NCBI GenBank assembly: GCA_016703945.1
Contig: JADJBC010000051.1
Coordinates: forward strand, 131,147 to 195,146
From: Candidatus Aalborgicola danicus
GTDB lineage: Bacteria; Pseudomonadota; Gammaproteobacteria; Burkholderiales; Burkholderiaceae_C
Length of the DNA stretch: 64,000 nucleotides
Reading direction: 5' to 3'
How positions within the stretch are numbered: position 1 is the first letter of the stretch; each line of letters begins with the position of its first letter. Both the position numbers and the translations under genes were made by a program. Positions 26,352 to 36,424 of this stretch are shown here, in pieces. Under the pieces are notes generated by a model. The model had not been told where the DNA came from and ran no database searches. It saw nothing but the letters and a program-made list of their open reading frames with translations.

Positions 26352-26405
26352 AGTGCCTCAAGCCCACGTGGAATATGCGCAAGCAGCTTCTCTTTTTATA
26401 GCAAA
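26352..26405 (+). repeat. Dispersed repeat R6
   Basis: GTGCCTCAAGCCCACGTGGA then ATATGCGCAAGCAGCTTCTC, TTTTTATAGC. Lies in the 127-bp gap between hsdR and the GGDEF gene, so it marks the outer edge of the restriction island. Confidence 0.7.
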
Positions 26406-26434
26406 GACGGGGAAATCTGGGAGGGCGCAATAGA

Positions 26435-28000
26435 CTATTCGGCAGTGACCATCACGCGATCGCGGCCTTCATGCTTGGCACGATACAGTCTGCTGTCCGT
26501 CAGTCCGTACATGGTTTCCGGACTCAATTTGCCGGGGTCGATTTCGTGGCTCACGGCGACGCCAACACTTACCGTCACGCTCAGATTGCTGGCGATGGAA
26601 CTCCAGTCCGCTGCCTTGCAGGCGCAGTTGATGTGCGCAGCAACGTCGGCGGCAGCTGATTTCGAGTCAATTGGCAACAGTAACGCGAATTCTTCGCCGC
26701 CAACCCGGGCCGGAAGATCGCCAGCGCGACGGTCTGCGTGCAGCAGCCTGGCAAATCGTTGCAGCACGCTATCGCCAATCGCGTGGCCGTGGGTGTCATT
26801 GATGCGCTTGAAAAAATCGAGGTCGAAACACAGCAAGGCAAAGTGACGCCCCTCGCGCGCAGCGCTGACCATATGGGACAGTGAGCGATCAAAAGCACGT
26901 CGGTTCGCGATGCCGGTCAAGGGGTCCTCTTCGGCCAGGCGCGACCATTGTTCTGCAAGGCGCGCGATTTCTTCGCGTTGCTCGCGCTTGGTAGCCGCCT
27001 GCCGTGCCTCATCATCGTGCAATTGACGCTCCAGTCTTCTTGCCTCCTTGAACGCAGCCAGTGCAAGTCTGGGGTCATCAATGGCTTCATAGGCCTCGGC
27101 CAGCTCCAGCCATGTTCCCATCAGTTCCCGAGGATTGCCACCTTCCAGCAGGGCGATGCCGCGGCGAAATGCGACGACCGCTTCTTCCGGGCGACCCAGC
27201 GTCATCAATATTGCACCAAGGTGGCCCTGTGCGACCGCTTCGTGCCCACGCAGACCTGCTTTGGCGAGGCCGTCAACGGCGCGTTGCAGCGTCTGCGTGG
27301 CAAGCTCCACTTTGCCCGCGCGCCGCGCTGCGATGCCGGTATTGGCCAGCGCCATCAACTCAAGCCGTGTGAGACCATGGGCGGCAACTTCTTCAAGGAA
27401 ACCATCCCATTGAGCCAGCAGCTCGGCATATTGCAGTTGCCGCGCGGCATCGTCACCCGTCGAATCGTCGGCGGCCCGCCCTTTGGCGTTCAACACCGAG
27501 TATCTGGCATGGTATCGCTCCGCCAGCGAGCCGTGCTGGTCCAGCATGCGGGCGGCGTCCTCCAGCATCTCAAGCGCTTGCGCGTGGCGCCCCAGAACCG
27601 AGCACGATATGCCAAGCCGCCGCCTGGCTTTGCCAAGTAGCGTGTTATCTCCTGTCTGCTGCGCCAGGCGCTCCGCCTGCGTGAGGATGTCGAACGCCCG
27701 GGTATGTTCTTCCAGGGACTGCAACGCGAATCCGAGAGCCAGCAAGGCCTCGCTTTCAATCGCCGGATCGGCCACCGCCGCCGCCAGTTCGCGTGCCTGC
27801 GTCGCAACCCGCAGGCCCTCGAGCGCTTGCCCAGTTGAGACCAGGGCCAGGGACTTGAGGCCGAGCAATATCGGCCGCTCGGCACTGGTGCAGTGCTCCA
27901 GTGCCCCATCGACCGCCGCGATTGCTTCGCCAAGACCACCGGCCTCGATTTGGCCGCGAATCCGATCCGCAGCAGATGGCGTGTTGACTGCAAGGTTCAT
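26435..28000 (-). CDS. Diguanylate cyclase with N-terminal TPR-like sensor domain
   Basis: 521 residues. Residues about 20-330 are tandem TPR-like helical repeats without membrane segments; a coiled region leads to a C-terminal GGDEF domain (about 355-515). The active site is RVGGEEFALLL (GGEEF) and the inhibitory RxxD site is five residues upstream (RAGD), so it should be an active, product-inhibited c-di-GMP synthase in the cytosol. No EAL domain. Stand-alone gene. Confidence 0.9.
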   Translation of the reverse strand: MNLAVNTPSAADRIRGQIEAGGLGEAIAAVDGALEHCTSAERPILLGLKSLALVSTGQALEGLRVATQARELAAAVADPAIESEALLALGFALQSLEEHTRAFDILTQAERLAQQTGDNTLLGKARRRLGISCSVLGRHAQALEMLEDAARMLDQHGSLAERYHARYSVLNAKGRAADDSTGDDAARQLQYAELLAQWDGFLEEVAAHGLTRLELMALANTGIAARRAGKVELATQTLQRAVDGLAKAGLRGHEAVAQGHLGAILMTLGRPEEAVVAFRRGIALLEGGNPRELMGTWLELAEAYEAIDDPRLALAAFKEARRLERQLHDDEARQAATKREQREEIARLAEQWSRLAEEDPLTGIANRRAFDRSLSHMVSAAREGRHFALLCFDLDFFKRINDTHGHAIGDSVLQRFARLLHADRRAGDLPARVGGEEFALLLPIDSKSAAADVAAHINCACKAADWSSIASNLSVTVSVGVAVSHEIDPGKLSPETMYGLTDSRLYRAKHEGRDRVMVTAE

Positions 28001-28061
28001 GCGGCAAGTCTATGCCAACTGCAACCCTTGGTGCAGCGCATCTGCAAGAGGCCGAATACAC

Positions 28062-29403
28062 CTAGTTGGACAGCAGATTGAGTATCGACGTCAGGACGGC
28101 GCTCAGCATGAACAGGTTGCCGCTACTGTCGGCAATGCCAAATTGGGCACGGCGGTTGTAGCCATCGTCATAGCCGCGGCTGAAGCCCTGGCGGAAGTAA
28201 TACCGGTATTCGTCCGCGCTGACGTAGTAGCCGTTGTAGCCGTAGTCTCCGTCCTGATAGGCCGGGGAACTGGTGTGGCTGGCGCGCCAACCGTCGTCGC
28301 GATCAGCCTGACCTGCCGGAAACCCCTGCTCGTAGCCATAGTTCACGGCTTGGCGCAGCAAGTCGGCACCGTATTGGTTGGTCTGATACGACCGGTTATC
28401 GCGAACATAGCGGTAGCTTGGCGCTGAGTAGAAAAACCAATCGTTGTCGTATTCGTAGGATCGCGCGTTCCAGTTCTGCATCTGCTCGCGCCGACGCTCC
28501 TGATATTGCTGTTGGAAACGAACCTGTGCCGCGCGGTTTTGCTGCTGTAGCACGGCTTCGCGCTGAATCCAAAGGCGATCCTGCGCGATCTCGCGTTGCC
28601 GGAACGATGCAAGACGCTGATTCTGCTCGATATCAAGCTGCCGCCGGCGCTGTTCCGAGACTTGCTGTGCCCGCCTCTGCGCAAGCTGTTGCTGCTCTTC
28701 AAACCGGGCCTGCTGGAGTTGTCGGGCAGCCTGCTCCTGCTGCAGCTTCTGCGCGTGCAGTTGCTGCTCTTGCTGGGTCAGTTGCTTCCTGAGCGCAGAC
28801 ATCTCCCGCTCCTGCTGCTGCGCACGCTGCTGTTGGTTGCGCTGGGCCTGCTCTTTTTGCGCATAGTTTTCGTTCTCCTGCTTCAGTCGTTGCACGGCCT
28901 GTTCCTGCTGCTGCACGCGCAGCTGTAGGTCGCGCTGGCTTTGCAGTTGCTTTTGCTGCTCGGCATGCTGCTTCTGCGCCGCCTGTAACTGCTGGCGATT
29001 CTGGGCGGCCTGCTTCTGTGTGGCCTGCTCCTGTTGCTGCTTTTGCGCCGCCTGGTCGTTTCGCTGCTTTTGTTCGACCTGCTGCGCGCGCTGCTGTTGG
29101 TCGCGCTGGGATTGCAGTTGCTTCTGTTGCTCGGCCCGCTGCTTTTGTTGTTCGGCTTGCTGTTTTGCTGCTCGGCCTGGTGCTTTCGCTGTTCCTTTGG
29201 GGGTCGGGTTGTGCGTGGTCCGGTGGCGCTGGTGGCTTTTCGACCCGATTCCCCTTCTGGGGTTTTTCCTGCTTTTGCTTGTCCTTGTCCTGGTCGTCCG
29301 GCGCCTGGGCACGCAGCGGGCTGGTCATGACCAGAGCGGTCGCAGCGCATAGGGCGACGTTAACCAGCATGCGTTTCAAGGATTTCGCTTTGATATCTGA
29401 CAT
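28062..29403 (-). pseudogene. Secreted Gln-rich coiled-coil protein, frameshifted
   Basis: Starts MSDIKAKSLKRMLVNVALC (ATG 29403; an in-frame ATG two codons upstream is also possible) with a signal peptide ending near LRAQ. Then a charged PPAPPDH region, a frame change near 29205, and a ~200-residue stretch of Gln/Ala/Arg heptad-like repeats, then a Tyr/Gly/Asp-rich C-terminal domain (about 28070-28470) with repeated YGYEQGFPAGQADRDDG-like motifs. The product is probably exported and forms a long coiled coil. No family recognised. The break is one base, in a run of C. Confidence 0.6.
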
Positions 29404-29559
29404 GGCCATTCCCCGTTGTTGCGCGTGCCTAATGAAACACGGCTGGGCAAGGATGGAATCTCCGCGCCAAATGGTCTGTGTGGCAGCGCACCGAACCGCG
29501 GGTCGCGGCCCCAATCAACGTTGGCAGGTTCGCCGCTTGGATTGGTTACAAGCCAAACT

Positions 29560-29615
29560 GGGCTCTAGCGCCTGTATGACGTGCGCAAGCAGCTATAAAT
29601 TGATGAGCAAATAGC
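29560..29615 (+). repeat. Dispersed repeat R7
   Basis: GGGCTCTAGCGCCTGTATGA then CGTGCGCAAGCAGCTATAAA. Sits between the Gln-rich gene's upstream region and the histidine kinase stop. Confidence 0.75.
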
Positions 29616-29621
29616 GTCAGC

Positions 29622-30987
29622 CTAATCGCAAGGAATCGGCAGCAACACAGCCACTTCCAGCCCCGGCTGCGCATTGCGCACCACCAAGCTGCCGCCATGC
29701 GCCAATGCGACCAGGCGGCACAGATAAAGGCCCAGGCCAACCCCGCCACCCTCACGGGTGCGGGCGGTGTCGGGCCGGTGAAAGGGCTGGGCCAGGTGGG
29801 GGAGCTGGTCATCGGGCACGCCGGTGCCAAAGTCGCGCACGGTGATCTGGATGGCACCCCCTGCGGTTTGTACCAACGAGACTTCGGGCGGCCGGGCTGC
29901 ATCCACGCTGTGGCGCAACGCGTTGTCCAGCAGGTTGCGCAGCAGCAGGCGCATGCGGGCGCGGTCGAGTTGCCGCACGGGCACACCGGCCTGCAGGTTT
30001 TGCTTGATGGTGGGCGCGTCGTCCAGCGCGGCAACCACTTCAGCCACCAGCGCCGCCAGGTCGGTGGGCTCACGGTGCAGCGCTGCGTGCGGGCTGGCCA
30101 GGCGCTCGCTTTCCAGCAGGTCGGTCACCAGATCACGCATCTGCCCCAGGTCACGCAGCAAGGCCGCACGGCTTTGTTGAACATCCGGCGTTTCGGGCAC
30201 CAGTTCGGTGTTGAGCCGGGCGCGGGTGAGCGGGCTGCGCAACTCGTGACTGATGGCCAGCAGCAGGGGTGCGCTTGGCTTCCAGCATCTGGTGGATGTC
30301 GGCACCCATGGTGTTGATGGTGGCGGCCAGCTCGCCCAGTTCGTCCGGGTGCTTTGCATGGCGCACGGGAATGGGTTGGGCAAAGTCACCCGCGCCAAAG
30401 CGCTGCGCACCGGCCTGAATGTCGTCCAGCGGGCGCAGCATGCGCCGCGCGCGCGCGTAGGCCAGGGCGGTGAGCGCCAGCAGCAGGCCCAGCGTGATCC
30501 AGCCGATGAAGCGGGGGCGGTCGTGCCAGGTCTGCACACTCAGGCCAAAGCGGATCCGGTGGCCGTCTGCCGTGGTGCGCTCAAAAAAGCGCGGGGTATC
30601 GGTGCTCCAGCTGTTGGCATCCTTGGCGTTATCGCGCCACTGGTGGTCGTAGTCAGGCTCGTTGGGGTGGCTGCGCCAGTTGACCTGCGGCCCGCTGATG
30701 CGCACGCTTAACGGCAGCCGTTGCACCAGTGCCTGGGCGGCTTCAATGCGGGGAGGACTGCCCAATTCAGCAGCGAGCCTATCCACATAGTCCACCACCA
30801 GCGGGCGGGCGGCGTCGCGCCAGCCAATGGACAACGCCTTTTGCATGCCGATGACAAAAATAGCCGCCATGGCCAGCGCCAGCAGGAGGAACAGCGCCAC
30901 CAGCCGCACGCGCAGCGAGTGCGCCAGCGCGTGGCGGGCCCGGTGGTGCCAGCAGACCTTTGCCCCCATGCTGCCGGCGGCGCTCAT
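29622..30987 (-). pseudogene. Two-component sensor histidine kinase, frameshifted
   Basis: Inner-membrane sensor: TM1 at about 25-50 (VRLVALFLLLALAMAAIFVI), periplasmic loop, TM2 at about 165-182, HAMP (RRMLRPLDDIQAGAQRFGAG). A base is missing near 30270 (run of C). In the new frame follow the H-box AISHELRSPLTRARL, the N-box (LLRNLLDNALRHS), G1 and GGVGLGLYLCR. Length is normal otherwise. Its start overlaps the response regulator stop (ATGA). The CpxA-like layout plus a Spy/CpxP-like neighbour suggests an envelope-stress or metal sensor, but that is inference. Confidence 0.85.
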
Positions 30988-31681
30988 GTTGGCACCCGTG
31001 CCAGCGCCAGAGAATAGCCGGCATTGCGCAGCGTTTTGATGCAGTCCAGCGGCTCCAACTTTTTGCGCAGGCGGCTCACCACAATGTCCACTGCACGGGT
31101 GTACAGCCCGGCCTCGTGGCCACGCAGCTGGTTCAGAATATCGTCGCGGCTAAAGACCTTACCCGCATGCGCAGCCAGCAGGTGCAGCAGGTCAAACTCG
31201 GTACTGGTCAGCTCCAGCGTCTCGCCCTGCGCTGCACGCTGCGAGTGACGGGGTCGATCACCAGGCCATCGAACACCAGGCGCCCAGGCGCAGAAATCTC
31301 GGCACTCACAACCGGCGCTACCACCCGGCGGCGCAGCACGGTTTGAAGGCGCGCCACCAGTTCGCGCGGCTCGAAGGGTTTGGGCACGTAGTCATCGGCA
31401 CCCAGCTCCAGCCCCACCACCCGGTCCATCACGTCGCCGCGCGCGGTGAGCATGATGAGGGGGATGTCGCTTTCTTTACGAATAGCGCGGCACAGGGCAA
31501 AGCCATCCATCTCGGGCAGCATGACATCCAGAATGGCGGCGTCCAGCCCACCCTGGCGCAGCCGCTCCAGGCCGGTGCTGGGGCGCAAGACGCACTCCAG
31601 CACCATGTCAAACCGCGCAAAGTAGGCCGCCAGGGGCGGGCCCAGTTGCGCGTCGTCGTCGATCAGAAGTATGCGGTGCAT
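30984..31681 (-). pseudogene. OmpR-family response regulator, frameshifted
   Basis: Receiver domain (residues 1-115) with ILLIDDD, phospho-acceptor Asp in AILDVMLPEMDG (about 51) and KPF lysine (about 101). One base is missing near 31240, after which the winged-helix output domain continues in another frame (LELTSTEFDLLHLLAAHAG, GHEAGLYTRAVDIVVSRLRK, IKTLRNAGYSLAL) to the stop overlapping the kinase start. Likely CpxR-like by its neighbours. Only the single-base slip prevents a full ORF. Confidence 0.85.
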
Positions 31682-31693
31682 GGCACCCCGACT

Positions 31694-32165
31694 TTACCCG
31701 CGGCGAAACCAGTGGCCACGGCCTTCCATATAGTCGCGCACCTTCTGTTGCTGCGCGGGGTTCAGGCTGTCGTAAAAAGTCCGCCAGCGCGGCGATGACT
31801 TCAGGGCTCTTGGTCTGCAAAGCGGTGGTCTTTTTCGGTGACGAGGGTTTGGGCACGGCTCTTGTCAAACGTGGCACCCGCCACCAGCGCTTTCATCTCA
31901 GCACGGGGTCTTTGGTCTGGCCAATGAGGGCGGTGCGTTGCTCATAGAGCTTGTCACCCAGGGTGGCCAGGCGTTTCTTCTGGTCGTCGTTCAGGTCCAG
32001 CTTGCTGGCGGCCCGGCTGACGATCTTGTCGCGTTTCTGGGAGTATTCCTCGGCACTCAGTTGGGCGCCAAACTCGTGGCTGCGGTGGCCGCAGGCCGAC
32101 AAGCCGGCGACCAACACGGAGACACCAAAGAGAGCGAAGAGGGAGCGTTTGATCCAGCGTTTCAT
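31694..32165 (-). pseudogene. Spy/CpxP-like periplasmic protein, frameshifted
   Basis: Lipoprotein-like signal (MKRWIKRSLFALFGVSVLVA, cysteine at GLSACG) then helices with the Spy LTxxQ-like part LDLNDDQKKRLATLGDKLYE. A frame slip near 31890 and two more near 31840 and 31780 break it, after which TALQTKSPEVIAALADF and YDSLNPAQQQKVRDYMEG finish the chain at TAA 31694-31696. Spy/CpxP homologues bind misfolded periplasmic proteins and metals and are commonly next to CpxRA-type genes, which fits here. Three slips in 157 codons is unusual. Confidence 0.75.
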
Positions 32166-32267
32166 GGCAGTAGTTCCTATTGAAAAAGGGGTTGAACAGG
32201 ACTGCAATGGTGCCGGGGGATACCGCACAGGTCATCTCTGCGCGGTATCGGTTTGTTTCGCTTTGTT

Positions 32268-32609
32268 TCAGGTGCGCACCACGCGCAACACCGCGTTGGC
32301 GTTCAGCGAGCTGATGGGAATGCGGGTGTCCGCGGGGATTTTTCCGGACACCTGCAGTGCCATGTAGCGCTGGCAGCAGACCCGAAGAAAGCTGGTGAAG
32401 TTGGGAATATCGCCGCGGTGCTCCAGCAGTTCGTCATACAACTTGGACAACAGCTGGGGCACGTTCATGCCGTCACGGGTGCCAATCTCGTCCAGCGTGT
32501 CCCAAAACAGGTTTTCCAGCCGCACACTGGTCACCACACCGTGCAGGCGGATGCTGCGCGTGGTGGCCTCATAACTCTGCGGGTTGGCACGGACAAAGAT
32601 CTGGCACAT
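32268..32609 (-). CDS. Ribbon-helix-helix domain protein
   Basis: 113 residues from ATG 32609 with GGAG 6 nt upstream. Starts MCQIFVRANPQSYEATTRSI; the RHH_4-type DNA-binding motif is RSIRLHGVVTSVRLENLFWDTLDEIG (split here as two adjacent blocks, about 18-43). A short conserved arylsulfate-type/AcrR-like neighbour relation is not visible. Function as a DNA-binding regulator is inferred; ordinary, unbroken gene between damaged neighbours. Confidence 0.78.
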   Translation of the reverse strand: MCQIFVRANPQSYEATTRSIRLHGVVTSVRLENLFWDTLDEIGTRDGMNVPQLLSKLYDELLEHRGDIPNFTSFLRVCCQRYMALQVSGKIPADTRIPISSLNANAVLRVVRT

Positions 32610-32670
32610 GCAGGACTCCTTCACATAGGGAAAGCAGGGCCCCAAGCATAGGCCCGGGGCCTGGGAATGG

Positions 32671-33251
32671 CTAGTGGGAAATTTTGGTTCCCAGCAAGGC
32701 CATGAATTGCCCCAGCCAGGCGGGATGCGCGGGCCACGCGGGTGCGGTGACAAATTGGCCATCGGTCACTGCCGCATCAATCGCAATCTCGGCCCAGTTG
32801 GCGCCCGCTAGCTCCACCTCGGGGCGGCAGGCGGGGTAGGCACTGATGCGCTTGCCCCGGATGATGCCGGGCACCGCAGTCAGGATCTGCGCACCGTGGC
32901 ACACCGCTGCAATGGGCTTGCCAGCCTCTGCAAACTCTTGGGTGATGGACAACACGCGGGCGTTGAGCCGCAAATACTCGGGGCCGCGCCCGCCAGGAAT
33001 CAGCAAACCGTCGTAATTGGCGGTGTTGACATCCGCAAAGTTGGCGTTCAGCGTGAAGCGGTGGCCGGGCTTTTCGCTGTAGGTCTGGGCGCCTTCAAAG
33101 TCATGGATCGCGGTCATCACGAAATCACCCGCCTTTTGTCCGGGCACACCGCATGCACCGTGTAGCCAACAGCCAGCATGGTTTGAAACGGCACCATGGT
33201 TTCGTAGTCTTCACCGTAGTCACCGCACAGCATCAAAACTCTCTTGGACAT
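32671..33251 (-). pseudogene. DJ-1/PfpI family protein, frameshifted
   Basis: Starts MSKRVLMLCGDYGEDYETMV (ATG 33251), breaks after about 40 codons because the A-run near 33138 is one short, then continues in frame two with GLLIPGGRGPEYLRL, the nucleophile-elbow motif AAVCHGAQIL (cysteine) and a normal C-terminus. DJ-1/PfpI proteins are glyoxalases, chaperones or proteases. The slip lies in a homopolymer and the rest is well conserved, so a sequencing error is likely. Confidence 0.85.
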
Positions 33252-33378
33252 GAACATCTCCTGGTTGATTGAGCGTTTCAGTTTAGGCAGCCGCAGTGTT
33301 GGCAGGTAACAGCGCGTTACTACCGATGTTGGTGTTTTCCCTAGGATGGGGCCAGTTGCCGGGCGGCCAAGCCAAACG

Positions 33379-33798
33379 TCACAACTCGGAGTATTTCTTG
33401 GCGTTGCCCCGCGATTTGTCTACCGGGTACTTCTCGCCATTGACCACGAGCTTGCGTTGCGCGGCGGCCAGCAGATCGATGCCCAATGTGTCGCACAGCC
33501 GCAGCAGGTAAAGGAAAACATCCGCCGCCTCGGCTGCGACCTGCTCCCTTTTGTCCACCGACAAAGACTGGCTTTGTGCCTCGGTCAACCGCTGGGAGTG
33601 CGCCAGCAATTCCGCTGCCTCCACGGACAGCGCGCTGGCCAGGTTCTTGGGGGTGTGGAATTGCTCCCAGTCGCGAGCGCTGGCGAATGCGGGCGAGGCC
33701 TGGGTGAGCTGCGCCAGCGGGTTGGCAGCCAAAATAGCCGCCCCGGGTCCGTTTGGAGCTGCATCAGCGCTTTCAACCAAAACTTTTGATGAAATCAT
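33379..33798 (-). CDS. MazG-like nucleotide pyrophosphohydrolase
   Basis: 139 residues from ATG 33798 (an earlier in-frame start lies inside repeat R8). MazG-type helical motifs: FASARDWEQFHTPKNLASAL (about 38-57), SVEAAELLAHS (EExxE-like metal site, about 58-68), EQVAAEAADVFLYLLRLCD (about 84-102). Hydrolyses nucleoside triphosphates to monophosphates, a house-cleaning activity. A second, broken copy lies at 35958-36356; this one is the intact member of the pair. Confidence 0.85.
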   Translation of the reverse strand: MISSKVLVESADAAPNGPGAAILAANPLAQLTQASPAFASARDWEQFHTPKNLASALSVEAAELLAHSQRLTEAQSQSLSVDKREQVAAEAADVFLYLLRLCDTLGIDLLAAAQRKLVVNGEKYPVDKSRGNAKKYSEL

Positions 33799-33848
33799 GC
33801 TCCAGCCCTCGTATTCATTGCGCAAGCAGCTATATTTTTCATAGTAAC
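33799..33848 (+). repeat. Dispersed repeat R8
   Basis: GCTCCAGCCCTCGTATTCAT then TGCGCAAGCAGCTATATTTT. Lies between the intact MazG-like gene and the short uvrA 3' fragment; R9 occupies the same relative position in the second copy of this segment. Confidence 0.8.
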
Positions 33849-33865
33849 TCCAGCGGCCGATCGGA

Positions 33866-33950
33866 CTAACGGGCCAGCACCGCCGCCAGCGCCATACCGG
33901 TGTGGGTGCCCAGTTTCACGACCGCCTCGGGCGTGGCAGCCGCGACCCAC
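33866..33950 (-). pseudogene. Duplicate of the last ~28 codons of uvrA
   Basis: Minus strand encodes TPEAVVKLGTHTGMALAAVL then AR and stop TAG at 33866-33868, matching the C-terminus of the giant UvrA ending at 36443 (TPEAVVQLGTHTGVALAAVLAR). About 85% identical at DNA level by eye. No start; it ends where the NACHT insertion begins. Confidence 0.8.
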
Positions 33951-34111
33951 CAGTATTGCTTACGTCAGCACAAAGGTAACGCGGGCAAGTTGCCTGCACG
34001 AAAACTCCTTTTAGCGACGGCCAATCCCTCGCACACGGCAGGAAAATCGACACGCGATGCTCGCACAGATAAGATAACACTTCCATCCCCTTTTCTTACT
34101 GAGGACTTGTC

Positions 34112-35890
34112 TTGCCAATTGCTGAAACACTAATTTTGGGCGCAGTGAAGACAGTCGTGTTGAAACTGGCCTCCTTGGGTGCAGATCAGGCTGTGCGACT
34201 ATTTGACTTAACTGGAAAAAAAAGGGCTTTCAATCATTCCATCGCCCGATTGCAAAGCATAGGAAATGTCAAAACTCTTTGGCAGATTGACAGGGAAATT
34301 TCTATTTACGATTTCTTTGTCGCACCGCGGGCATCCCACTTGGAAAGTGAATTCGACTTAACGACATTCGCGAAACTACCTAAGGTCGGAAATCTAGTTA
34401 TTGAAGGAATTCTTGGTCAAGGAAAATCAATAATTTTGCGCCATATGGCAATTTCATGCATGGAGGATGGTTTACTGCCGATTTTCATCAGTGCACACAC
34501 GATCACGAAAACGAAGTCGTTGAAGGAAAAAATACGTGAATATCTTAGCGACTTTAGTAAACGTGAAGTGACTAACGAAGAGACTGCTAAATTGCTGGAT
34601 TCAACGTTTTTTGTGCTATTAATTGATGGTTTTGACGAGGTGAACCCGACGGAAGAAGCGTCGCTTATTGAGGAAGTTCAATCGTTGTCTAGACGATACG
34701 ATCAATCACTCCGCATTATTATCACTAGCAGACCTGACAATGCGATACAGAAGTGCACAGCATTCCATATTGTGAAGCTATGCAAATTAGCGCCAGGTGA
34801 GGGAAATCAACTCATTCAAAAACTTTGCGATGAACACCAGGCGCGAGAGTTAATATCCGCCCTAGAAAAGTCGGGAGCCTCAGGCACGAAAAAGCCTACT
34901 AATTACACCGCTTATGGTGGTAATTCTTGTGATTGTCTACAACGCTGAACGCCGAGTTCCAGCAACATTTGCTGAATTTTTCGAAAACTTGTTTTCCATT
35001 TTTTTGGTGCGTCACGACGGAACAAAACCCGGCTTTAGCCGAGCGAGAAAAACGAAGCTTGGAAATAATGATTTCCGCCGTGTTTTCGAAGCTTTCTGCT
35101 TCGTAGTTCATAAACAACAATTGCCAACAGCAATATCTAACTCTGAAGCTCAGGAAGCAATCAATATTGCTGCAGAAACAATAGGGGTTACGGTCGATTG
35201 CGATGAATTCATCCACGATGTTAAGAAAGTGACATGTTTGCTTATTCAAGAAGGGAATAAACTGCATTTTGTTCACAGAGCGATTCAAGATTTCTTCTCT
35301 GCCCAATTCATTCGTTCATGCGCTGAAAATGACGTTCACGCCTTTACAGTGACCTTGCGAGTGGCAGCGAGTGGGTCGAATGGGTAGCTGAACTCTCATT
35401 TTTGCGTAGGATTGATGCGCACAATTTCTACAACTATTTTTACTTTGAAGGCCTGAAAAATCAACGGTATTTTCCTGACGACTACGTACTTACCAGCGAG
35501 GATATAGCCGATATCATGGCGCAAATAGTGATTGAGCAGACACCAAAAAAAATGGAGTTGCGGATTGTCCCAAGACCAAACACATCAATGGCAGAGAGAG
35601 ATTTCTTGGCTAGTTTCGTCGCTCGTCAGATTTTGATAAACCTCTCCAAGTCTGGGAACATGACCGGCTCTTTTCGCATGCTTATGGAAGAGTCACCACC
35701 TCGCGCTTGAGAAGCACATGTTCTTCGCACAACGCAATTGATTCAAGACTCTGTTCAGGAAGCGCTCATCTCCTTTCGTCGCCAACTCAGTGACGCGCGA
35801 AAAATCGAAGACACAAGGAAGAAGCGGTCAGCTTTACTCAAAATTGGCTTTAGAACTGTGACCGACCATTCGGCTGACGTAGGAGAATAG
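34112..35890 (+). pseudogene. NACHT (NLR-like) STAND NTPase, broken
   Basis: About 590 codons from TTG 34112 (GAGGA upstream). Walker A GILGQGKS (99-106), Walker B LLIDGFDE (169-176), and sensor-like IIITSRPDN mark a NACHT ATPase. After a frame slip near 34885 (A-run), the winged helix and helical part follow (TPLMVVILVIVYNAERRVP, LHFVHRAIQDFFSAQF); a second slip near 35345 (T-run) and an in-frame TGA at 35708 interrupt the C-terminus, which reads on to TAG 35888-35890. Codon use is strikingly AT-rich versus neighbours. Bacterial NACHT proteins are anti-phage sensors; this one looks imported and damaged. Confidence 0.8.
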
Positions 35891-35957
35891 GCAGCGCTTA
35901 TCCTCGAAGTTTTCGGTGTGAGGCGCCATTAGACAAGCGAAGTGGCCCAAAGCTCAG

Positions 35958-36356
35958 TTACAGGCCCGAATACTTTTTGCTGCTGCCACGCGCCAACGCA
36001 GCGGGATACTTTCAGCGTTGACCCGCATCTTGACCTTTGCCGCAGCGACCAAGTCAATGTCCAATGTGTCGCGCAGCCGCAAGGTAAAGGAAAACATCCG
36101 CCGCCTCGGCTGCGACCTGCTCCCTTTTGTCCACCGACAAAGACTGGCTCTGTGCTTCGGTCAGCCACTGGAAGTGCTCCAGCAATTCCGCCGCCTCCAC
36201 GGACAGTGCACTGGCCAGGTTCTTGGGGGTGTGGAACTGCTCCCAGTCGCGCGCGCTTGCGAATACGCGCAAGGCCTGGATGAGCGGCGCCAGCGGGTCG
36301 GCAGGCAAAATATCGGCTGCGGGGCCGCTGGGGGTCGTTTCAGTGCTCTCAGACAT
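35958..36356 (-). pseudogene. Second, broken copy of the MazG-like gene
   Basis: Begins MSESTETTPSGPAADILPAD and is close to the 33379-33798 copy through EQVAAEAADVFLYL, then shifts frame: two bases are missing near 36085 compared with the intact copy, and a further slip near 36003 precedes ALARGSSKKYSGL and the stop at 35958-35960. Together with R9 and uvrA it repeats the order of 33379-33950. Confidence 0.8.
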
Positions 36357-36371
36357 TTTCTGTGAATGAAA

Positions 36372-36424
36372 TCAGGCTCTCGCCCACGTAATCATTGCGT
36401 ATGTAGCTATCATTTTCATAGTAA
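36372..36424 (+). repeat. Dispersed repeat R9
   Basis: CAGGCTCTCGCCCACGTAAT then CATTGCGTATGTAGCTATCA, a diverged copy of R8. Sits between the broken MazG-like copy and the uvrA stop. Confidence 0.7.
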
